A stretch of 5,151 nt of DNA, taken from Planctomycetota bacterium. GTDB lineage: Bacteria > Planctomycetota > Planctomycetia > Pirellulales > UBA7805. A program made the translations under genes and the position numbers. The notes below the pieces were generated by a model that was not told where the DNA came from, did no database searches, and saw only the letters and a list, made by a program, of their open reading frames with translations. The stretch is from positions 1 to 5,151 of the forward strand of contig JAUWIQ010000186.1 in the NCBI GenBank assembly GCA_030605285.1, read 5' to 3'. This document shows positions 1 to 5,151 of the stretch, piece after piece (positions within the stretch are counted from its first letter, which is position 1; the number at the start of each line of letters is the position of its first letter).

Positions 1-418
1 CGCCATATTCTGCGGACAGTAGCTTTCCCTCTGCATAAAACGCAAGCAGTGCAGGTTGTGCGACCTCGAGGGAAGCACTGCTTGAATGTCCACGCGAACT
101 TCGGGCGACAAAGGAGACATACCGAGCGCGGGGTTCGATCTGCCCGGGAGACAGGATCCGTGCAAGGGGAATACCGCGAAAGGGAACTCCCAGGCGGGAC
201 CACCGGGTGACACAGTGAATATCGATGGATTGATCTTCGAGGGGTTCGGCAAGCAATTGCTCGAGCGTGAGCCTCCTCGGGGTTTTGAAAAGTCCGCGGA
301 GTTGCAGTGTCCAGGGTTTAAATAGGCCTGTAGGCGGCTTTTCGCCCACCGGCGGCCACCTTCCTGGGCGCAGCAATTGTTGGCCGGGTGGGAGTTGGTC
401 GCGTCTATCCTCGAGCAT
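1..418 (-). CDS. Sulfite-oxidase-like molybdopterin oxidoreductase, N-terminal part (C-terminus off the left edge)
   Basis: The visible 139 residues match the start of the oxidoreductase molybdopterin-binding domain (sulfite oxidase/YedY-like superfamily), which holds Mo-molybdopterin and carries out oxygen-atom or related redox transfer; the substrate cannot be told. Seen: LPPGQ near residues 9-13, a W-x-L-x-L-x-G strand at 36-42, DIHCVTRWS at 66-74, and RSSRGHSSS at 106-114. By family knowledge Cys69 is the likely molybdenum ligand, with Arg72 and His111 in conserved cofactor-pocket motifs. There is no signal peptide or Tat motif, so it is probably cytoplasmic. The ATG at 418 is chosen because family members begin shortly before LPPGQ; its ribosome site is weak (GAGA, 12 bases upstream), and in-frame TTG and GTG codons lie further upstream before a TGA. 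It follows the Gfo/Idh/MocA gene by 74 bases. GC content is higher than in its neighbours. The frame is intact to the edge. Family assignment is confident; function is not. Confidence 0.88.
   Translation of the reverse strand, partial: MLEDRRDQLPPGQQLLRPGRWPPVGEKPPTGLFKPWTLQLRGLFKTPRRLTLEQLLAEPLEDQSIDIHCVTRWSRLGVPFRGIPLARILSPGQIEPRARYVSFVARSSRGHSSSASLEVAQPALLAFYAEGKLLSAEYG
43..84. repeat. Inverted repeat with 10-bp perfect arms inside the molybdenum-enzyme gene
   Basis: CAAGCAGTGC at 43-52 is the exact reverse complement of GCACTGCTTG at 75-84. Inside it, AGGT at 53-56 can pair with ACCT at 63-66, extending the stem on one side and leaving eight unpaired bases at 67-74. It lies wholly within coding sequence (about residues 112-125 of the molybdopterin protein) and may be chance. 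No T-run follows on either strand, so it is not a factor-independent terminator. Confidence 0.4.
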
Positions 419-492
419 GTGAGTGTTGTATCTCAAATACACGAAGCTGAGAAGCGGAACCGAACCCAAATTACCAAAGGATCAACGGGAAT

Positions 493-1821
493 TTATCCTA
501 CGCGCGGGATTTCATAGCCGGCACGTGGGGTCCGTGACGCAAATGAATTGGCCAACTCGTCGCCAATAATTTGTTCCGTCTTTGGGTCCCATTTTATGTT
601 GCGTCCGGTCCGTGCTGCGATTGTACATAAATGGCATGTATTCATCGCTTGCAGATGACTGTAGACATCCGACACCGGAAGCCCGCCTTCGCGTATTGTG
701 CGGAAGAAATTCTGTTTATGGCTTTCGTGAGGTTTGCCCTTGTAGAGTCGAGTTAAATCATCTTGGCCATAATGCCCAGCATCCCAATCTTCGTCGATGG
801 GCTTCCCTGATATTCGGCCACGATTTACAAACATCGGTCCCTTAGTACCTTCAAATAATATACCATTGGGGGGTGCGCTGGTGACGACCATTTCGGTGCC
901 GTTGGCAAAACGACATGGAATGGAGAATTCATGGGATGCATTGTAGGAGTCGTCTACTTCTGCATATCCATCTTTGTACGGTACTGGGTGGCTCACTGCG
1001 GTGCCATCAATTTCTCCCGGGCCCATTCCCTCAGAATCTTGTCCCAATGCCCAGGTGGCAATGTCTACGTGGTGGGCGCCCCAGTCGGTAAACTTTCCTC
1101 CGGAATACTCATACCACCAACGGAATTGGTAATGGCATCGCTTTTCCCGGAAATCGACCATCGGCGCTTGTCCGAGCCACATGTCCCAATCGAGTTCTTG
1201 AGGAACATTGGCGACTGGGAAAGGACCACCTGTGGGCGCACCGTCAATACCAACGGTCACCTTCTTAATGTCTCCCAGAAAGCCTTTTTGGACCATGTTT
1301 ACGGCGCGAAGGAATAGTCGGCGACTGCTTCGCTGTTGAGTGCCAACAAAAAATATTTGGTCGGGATACTGCTGACAGGCATCACGAATAAGTTTATTTT
1401 CTTCGAGAGTGAATGTAAGCGGTTTTTGACAAAAAACATGCTTTCCTGCCTGAAGTGCTTCAACAGCAATTTTTGTGTGCCAATGGTCAGGAGTCACAAT
1501 ACTTACGACATCGATATCGTCACGATCGAGAACATCCCGGTAATCCTTGTAGGCGTCTGCCTTTCCCTTGCCGATTTTTTCGTGGTGCTTCGCCCTTTCC
1601 GCATGCCTGGAATCAACATCGCACACCGCAACAATATCCCCAAATTGCGCATGGCCCATGGCATCGCCTGTGCCCATGCTCCCGGTTCCAATGCAGCCAA
1701 TTTGTGGGCGGTCGTTCGCAGACTCATTTGCAAAGCCTCGCTGTGTCCAGGAAAAATAAGGGACTGTAACCGCTGCTGCCGTAGTTGTTTGGAGAAATTT
1801 TCTACGCGTGGAGTGTTTCAT
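493..1821 (-). CDS. Gfo/Idh/MocA family oxidoreductase with Tat signal
   Basis: An NAD(P)-dependent dehydrogenase-like protein of 442 residues, about normal for the exported planctomycete members; the substrate, presumably a sugar or derivative, is unknown. The N-terminus carries a twin-arginine signal (STRRKFLQT, Arg6-Arg7, then an Ala/Val-rich stretch to about 22), so it is probably exported folded with its cofactor. The Rossmann domain follows: GCIGTGSMG at 42-50, acidic strand end AVCDVD at 65-70, TPDHWH at 110-115, and CQKPLT at 131-136 with the conserved Lys133. The C-terminal domain has GGKFTDWGAHH at 241-251, whose histidines are the usual catalytic candidates. Gln replaces the Glu of the common EKP motif, a substitution I recall as frequent in this clade. 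The ATG has an AAGGTG ribosome site at 1830-1835, 8 bases away. It lies 144 bases after the esterase gene and 74 before the molybdenum-enzyme gene. Both exported neighbours suggest carbohydrate breakdown outside the cytoplasm. Confidence 0.93.
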   Translation of the reverse strand: MKHSTRRKFLQTTTAAAVTVPYFSWTQRGFANESANDRPQIGCIGTGSMGTGDAMGHAQFGDIVAVCDVDSRHAERAKHHEKIGKGKADAYKDYRDVLDRDDIDVVSIVTPDHWHTKIAVEALQAGKHVFCQKPLTFTLEENKLIRDACQQYPDQIFFVGTQQRSSRRLFLRAVNMVQKGFLGDIKKVTVGIDGAPTGGPFPVANVPQELDWDMWLGQAPMVDFREKRCHYQFRWWYEYSGGKFTDWGAHHVDIATWALGQDSEGMGPGEIDGTAVSHPVPYKDGYAEVDDSYNASHEFSIPCRFANGTEMVVTSAPPNGILFEGTKGPMFVNRGRISGKPIDEDWDAGHYGQDDLTRLYKGKPHESHKQNFFRTIREGGLPVSDVYSHLQAMNTCHLCTIAARTGRNIKWDPKTEQIIGDELANSFASRTPRAGYEIPRVG

Positions 1822-1874
1822 GGGGAGAGCACCTTAGGGCTTAGCAGGGGTGTTTTCGATATGGATGAGTCGGA

Positions 1875-1891
1875 AAGGGGTCAGGTCCCTT
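1875..1891. repeat. Short REP-like palindrome between the esterase and Gfo/Idh/MocA genes
   Basis: Plus-strand AAGGGG at 1875-1880 faces TCCCTT at 1886-1891 across the 5-base loop TCAGG; five pairs are Watson-Crick and one is G-T. It sits about 75-90 bases past the esterase stop and about 55 before the next start codon. The AAGGGGTCAGGTCCCTT form resembles short GGGTCAG-type palindromes I recall as dispersed, transposase-associated repeats in many bacteria, but only one copy is seen here. On the transcribed minus strand it is followed by only a three-T stretch, so it is a poor terminator. The rest of the 144-base gap shows only the ribosome site of the next gene. Confidence 0.35.
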
Positions 1892-1965
1892 GGTACAAGA
1901 TAACCTACCGGGGCGATTGCAGGCAAGTTTGGCCCGTTTTGCATATTTTCCAGGACAATTCCAGC

Positions 1966-3549
1966 TTACCAGTCGTCCGTACAGAAAGGGGAGGCCGGCA
2001 AACCATGACGGTTATACAAATTCGCACCTACCGGATTCATGGAATAGGCATACCGGACTGCAACCGGTTCGGTAACCGCAGGCGACGATACCAGAACTGA
2101 ATTGCCATCGATTGTTGCCTTGGCCCAATGCCATTTTTTATCGGCACCAGCGATCGCAAAGCGAGCGAGTGGTGTATCGGGTGTTTCTTGGGGTGGGGAG
2201 AGATTATCTTTTCGAGCTGTCATCAGGCCCTTGCCGACATGATCAAACTTAATGCGGATAGCCGCCCCATCGCGGACTGCCGATTTCATTAACGGGCCTG
2301 AAGGAACCACCTCAAGTTTATGGGCATCTCGCAGGCCCCATTGGGCTAAACGATCGCCCACGTCTTGCTTATTGCGGGGATGAATATCGCCCGCATCACC
2401 AATGTCGGTAATGACTGCCATTCCGGTATGTGGAATTTCCAGCGCCTTACGCTGTGCTTCGCGGATTGCCGCCCAACCGTCCCCCCCCGCGGGATCATCG
2501 GTGGCATCTTGCCAATTTGCCAATTGCACAAAATAAAACAGCATGTTTGGGTTTTCGAATACCTTGCGCCATCCAGCGATGAGCGCCTTCATTTTATGGT
2601 AGTAGATATCCCCTTCTTCGCCGTTCGATTCACCCTGATACCAGATGGCGCCTCGTACACTGAAGGGCGCAATTCCATGGACCATTGAATTGTAAATAGT
2701 CGTTGCGCCATGGATGGAATCAAAGTTTGGTGGAGCGGGTGGTGAGCCAGGATGTATTCCGGATTGAATGTTTTTTCTTGCGTCGATCGTCCATTGGTTG
2801 ACACTTTTGAGGTAAGCGTCGTGCTTTGTTTTTCCCTCGGGTGTCTTAAGGTCAAGTTGGCGCAATCCGTCCGACATATAGGAGAGTTCGTTGATGTCCT
2901 GAAAACCGGATTCAGGAATCCAGGGTTCGATTCGGGTTCCCCCCCAATTGGTCCCAACGAGTCCGACGGGAATCTCGGACTGCTGATACAAGGATCGCCC
3001 GAAAAAATAGGCAACGGCTGAGAATCTGCGGACACTCTTTGGGGTACAACGCTGCCAGGTGCCTGTTGTATTATTTTTGGGTGTACGACTGACCGTATGT
3101 CCAAGGACATCGAATAGGCGAATTTCGGGATAATTGGCATCGGCGATTTCTTTTTCCGCATCGGCACTGTTTTGGAGGTGCCACTCCATATTTGACTGAC
3201 CGCTGCAAAGCCAAACATCACCCACAAGAATATCGGACAGCGTGATTGTATTCTTTCCGCGAACAATCATCTCACGAGGGGAGCGATCTGCAGCGACTGC
3301 TGGCAGTTGGATGCGCCACTTGCCGTCGCTATCGGCCTCTGCCTTCCCCGACTCCCCTGCAAATTCAACAGAGATAGCTTCGCCCGGGGCCGCCATACCG
3401 AAGAGCCGAATCGGCTGTTGCCGCTGGATCACCATGTGATCGCTGAAAATATTGGGCAAGGAGACGTCGGCGGAAGAATGGTTGACTGCAACGCAGGCAA
3501 AAAGGAGTGCCAGGGAAATTGACCGCAGGGTGTGAGTACGCAGTTTCAT
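1966..3549 (-). CDS. Secreted sialate O-acetylesterase family protein (SGNH hydrolase)
   Basis: A 527-residue protein of the sialate O-acetylesterase (SASA) family, which removes acetyl groups from sugars; planctomycete members probably act on plant or algal polysaccharides rather than sialic acid, so the true substrate is open. A Sec signal peptide is clear: basic start, hydrophobic core near 11-22, likely cleavage after SSA at 25-27. A beta-rich N-terminal domain (about 30-108) precedes the catalytic fold. Motifs in order: CSGQSNMEW at 115-123 with probable nucleophile Ser119, NWGGTRIEPW at 201-210, WYQGESN at 303-309, and GDIHP at 387-391 with probable Asp388 and His390. The C-terminus ends in GLPASPFCTDDW, the family's usual closing motif, so the protein is complete. 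The ATG has GAGG at 3557-3560, 7 bases upstream. It starts 57 bases after the ATPase stop. A run of eight G on the coding strand (plus 2481-2488) does not break the frame. Confidence 0.94.
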   Translation of the reverse strand: MKLRTHTLRSISLALLFACVAVNHSSADVSLPNIFSDHMVIQRQQPIRLFGMAAPGEAISVEFAGESGKAEADSDGKWRIQLPAVAADRSPREMIVRGKNTITLSDILVGDVWLCSGQSNMEWHLQNSADAEKEIADANYPEIRLFDVLGHTVSRTPKNNTTGTWQRCTPKSVRRFSAVAYFFGRSLYQQSEIPVGLVGTNWGGTRIEPWIPESGFQDINELSYMSDGLRQLDLKTPEGKTKHDAYLKSVNQWTIDARKNIQSGIHPGSPPAPPNFDSIHGATTIYNSMVHGIAPFSVRGAIWYQGESNGEEGDIYYHKMKALIAGWRKVFENPNMLFYFVQLANWQDATDDPAGGDGWAAIREAQRKALEIPHTGMAVITDIGDAGDIHPRNKQDVGDRLAQWGLRDAHKLEVVPSGPLMKSAVRDGAAIRIKFDHVGKGLMTARKDNLSPPQETPDTPLARFAIAGADKKWHWAKATIDGNSVLVSSPAVTEPVAVRYAYSMNPVGANLYNRHGLPASPFCTDDW

Positions 3550-3606
3550 AATGAGTCCTCAAGAAAAAATATCTGGCGAGCGCAGCTTGTTTGCACAATA
3601 TAGAGT

Positions 3607-4308
3607 TCAATCGACTCGTATGGGAGGTGCCCCGGATTCTTTATCCATCCAAGCTGAAACACAATCAGATTTAATTTCTTCGATTCCAGTCGGGGATAAA
3701 TGCAAAAGAGTATCAGCGAGGAATCGGGCATCAGCAACATGATGCGTTACATGGAGAATGGTGACAGGAATATTCTTTTGCACATTACGTAGAAGTTGGT
3801 ACATCTGATTACGCGTCTTTTCATCCAAGGCGCTCAGCGGTTCATCTAACAGAAGTGTTGCGGGGTGCGAAGCAAGCGCCCGGCCAAGGGCCACCCGTTG
3901 TTTTTCTCCGCCGCTGAGATTACGGATGCCGCGATGGAGATGATCGCAAAGCCCGAGCATGGAAGATAGTTCGTCAATTCGTTCTTTTATCATAACCGGC
4001 GCTTCGCCACGAGCAACGAGTGAAAAGGCGAGGTGGTCTCTCACATTCATTTTCGAAAACAGAGCACCGTCCTGTGGTACATAGCCAATGTTGCGTTCAG
4101 CCGGCTTGAACGACGTCACATCACGCGTACCTAAGATGATCGACCCATTTGTGATCGGTATTAATCCTGCAATCGCTTCCAGTAGCGTCGTTTTCCCGGT
4201 TCCGGTCGCGCCCATCAGAATACCATAGTGCCGATGCGGCACTTTCAATGAGACATGATCGAGCTGAAATGTGCCCGCAGTGATCGAAATGTTATCGAGT
4301 GTGATCAT
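3607..4308 (-). CDS. ABC transporter ATP-binding protein, molybdate/tungstate-type
   Basis: The cytoplasmic ATPase that powers the permease encoded just upstream. All nucleotide-binding motifs are present: Walker A GATGTGKT at 33-40, Q-loop Gln79 in YVPQD, signature LSGGEKQ at 131-137, Walker B TLLLDEP at 151-157 with catalytic Glu156, D-loop SALD at 159-162, and switch His189 in HVTHH. The phrase AERNIGYVPQD is typical of the ModC/WtpC/PotA/CysA group. At 233 residues it stops soon after the ATPase domain, whereas E. coli ModC (about 350 residues) adds a C-terminal molybdate-binding regulatory domain, so direct oxyanion sensing by this subunit is probably absent. The start is 14 bases after the permease stop with no clear ribosome site between, which fits translational coupling. 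Substrate is inferred mainly from the permease; sulfate or another anion is possible. Confidence 0.9.
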   Translation of the reverse strand: MITLDNISITAGTFQLDHVSLKVPHRHYGILMGATGTGKTTLLEAIAGLIPITNGSIILGTRDVTSFKPAERNIGYVPQDGALFSKMNVRDHLAFSLVARGEAPVMIKERIDELSSMLGLCDHLHRGIRNLSGGEKQRVALGRALASHPATLLLDEPLSALDEKTRNQMYQLLRNVQKNIPVTILHVTHHVADARFLADTLLHLSPTGIEEIKSDCVSAWMDKESGAPPIRVD

Positions 4309-4322
4309 GATGAGTCAGCTGA

Positions 4323-5069
4323 TTAAAGCGATATTGTTTTGGTGCCCCAAATACGCGTGAGCACCAGCACGAGAATTGCTGCGATGATCATGATGAATGA
4401 TATAGCCACAGCAGCGGAAAGATCACCCACACTTAATTCAAGTAAAACTGACGTAGAGAGAACCTCTGTTTTTAAGCGCGTCGCGCCAGCGAAAATAAGT
4501 AGGGGGCCAAACTCTCCCAGTGCCCGGGCCCAGGCGAGAGTGCCGGCTGTAAGTATGCCTGGCAAGGCCTCCGGTAAGACCACGCGAGAAAATGCAGAGG
4601 CGCGACCACAGCCGAGCGTGAGCGCGACTTGTTCGCAACGAGGATCAATCTGATCGAAAGCGGCCTTCATTATCCGCACAGCGAAAGCACAGGCGACAGC
4701 AACCTGCGCCAGAATAACGGCTGGAATCTGGTAGACAACTGCATTTCGCAATGCCACCGGCATAAATTGAAATAATATCAGCAGGCTTAAGCCAACCACC
4801 AACGGCGGTAGAATTATAGGAATATCCAGGATCGCATCGATCAAACCTTTCCCGAAAAAAGAATACCGCGATAGTAAATAACCGAGTGGGACTGCGATCC
4901 AGAGGGAAATAATAGCCGTAACGGTACAGGAAATTAAACTTAGCGCGATTGAATATTGAATTTCGGGTTTGGAAAGCGCTTCTACGACCGGATTGTAAAC
5001 CAAGTTACTGAGGAGCGGGTGACGTAGTTCCCAGTCCGCACGCAATCTTCCGGGCCAAGAGAATCGCAT
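4323..5069 (-). CDS. ABC transporter permease, molybdate/tungstate ModB/WtpB-like
   Basis: An inner-membrane channel subunit of an oxyanion importer. From the ATG at 5069 it has 248 residues and about five membrane segments, near 40-67, 79-102, 111-135, 171-195 and 217-238, close to E. coli ModB (about 229 residues). The cytoplasmic EAA loop that docks on the ATPase is present near 146-172 (EQVALTLGCGRA, then VVLPEALPG). ARALGEFGPLLIF at about 181-193 matches the ARSLGEFG stretch of ModB and differs from the tungstate-specific TupB type, hence the molybdate/tungstate call. The ATG is preferred because GGGAGGTG lies 11 bases upstream. However, the same frame is open to the right edge, with a GTG at 5108, so the protein could be longer. 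The region before segment 1 is polar, although related planctomycete permeases, as I recall them, carry an extra N-terminal helix. A substrate-binding protein gene is expected to the right of the window but is not seen. Confidence 0.85.
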   Translation of the reverse strand: MRFSWPGRLRADWELRHPLLSNLVYNPVVEALSKPEIQYSIALSLISCTVTAIISLWIAVPLGYLLSRYSFFGKGLIDAILDIPIILPPLVVGLSLLILFQFMPVALRNAVVYQIPAVILAQVAVACAFAVRIMKAAFDQIDPRCEQVALTLGCGRASAFSRVVLPEALPGILTAGTLAWARALGEFGPLLIFAGATRLKTEVLSTSVLLELSVGDLSAAVAISFIMIIAAILVLVLTRIWGTKTISL

Positions 5070-5080
5070 TCCTGCAAGGC

Positions 5081-5088
5081 CACCTCCC
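5081..5088 (-). promoter_or_regulatory. Probable ribosome binding site of the permease gene
   Basis: Minus-strand GGGAGGTG contains a 7-base match (GGAGGTG) to the anti-Shine-Dalgarno complement. It ends 11 bases before the ATG at 5069, slightly long but acceptable. It is the main reason for preferring that ATG over the in-frame GTG at 5108, which has no purine-rich stretch at a suitable distance. Confidence 0.5.
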
Positions 5089-5151
5089 TCAGGGAAAAAT
5101 ATTTCCACTTGATCAGTTTCAAGCTCGCGGAGGGTTATTTTATGAACAGAG

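Noticed and set aside
86..325. Plus-strand 79-codon open frame
   Set aside because: It lies antisense to the molybdopterin enzyme gene, whose minus-strand frame carries family motifs; the plus-strand product shows no domain.
419..492. Terminator or promoter in the gap between the Gfo/Idh/MocA and molybdenum-enzyme genes
   Set aside because: Only short direct repeats (GCTTC twice, GGTTC twice) are present; there is no stem-loop with a T-run and no good promoter boxes.
1897..1926. Possible sigma-70 promoter upstream of the Gfo/Idh/MocA gene (minus-strand TTGCCT, 18-base spacer, TATCTT)
   Set aside because: Each box matches consensus at only four of six positions, a level common by chance.
1336..2100. 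Plus-strand 254-codon open frame
   Set aside because: It runs antisense across the conserved start of the Gfo/Idh/MocA gene, the intergenic gap and the end of the esterase; the product has no recognisable domain.
2589..3266. Minus-strand 225-codon open frame within the esterase
   Set aside because: It is an alternative frame of the esterase gene, whose motifs GQSNMEW and WYQGESN are in the annotated frame, so there is no frameshift.
3550..3606. Promoter in the gap upstream of the esterase
   Set aside because: The gap is AT-rich near the start codon, but the best box pair (TTGTGC with GATATT or similar) has poor spacing and match; only the ribosome site is supported.

Overview
The window looks like a piece of a planctomycete chromosome, probably Pirellulaceae-like. 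The basis is gene content: a Tat-exported Gfo/Idh/MocA oxidoreductase beside a secreted sialate O-acetylesterase-type SGNH hydrolase is a pairing very common in that phylum. This is a judgement from protein resemblance, not a database match. All five recognisable genes lie on the minus strand, so transcription reads from high to low coordinates.

Layout in transcription order: (1) an ABC transporter permease of the molybdate/tungstate (ModB/WtpB-like) type, 4323-5069, whose frame stays open to the right edge; (2) its ATP-binding partner, 3607-4308, only 14 bases downstream; (3) a secreted sialate O-acetylesterase family protein, 1966-3549; (4) a Tat-signal Gfo/Idh/MocA dehydrogenase-like protein, 493-1821; (5) the N-terminal 139 residues of a sulfite-oxidase-like molybdopterin oxidoreductase, 1-418, cut by the left edge. 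Gaps are 14, 57, 144 and 74 bases. The 144-base gap holds a short palindrome, and no convincing terminator is visible anywhere.

The genes suggest two themes. One is oxyanion uptake (permease plus ATPase) and a molybdenum enzyme that would use the metal, separated by about 3.2 kb but on the same strand. The other is extracytoplasmic carbohydrate processing by two exported proteins sitting between them. Whether all five form one transcript cannot be decided from sequence. The molybdenum-enzyme gene is clearly more GC-rich (about 60% over 121-420 by hand count) than the neighbouring oxidoreductase gene (about 45% over 541-660), so it may have a separate history.

No RNA gene, insertion sequence, CRISPR array or origin was seen. 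No clearly new system was found. The points most worth a second look are the edge-truncated molybdenum enzyme and its possible link to the transporter, the permease N-terminus, the single-domain ATPase, and the intergenic palindrome.
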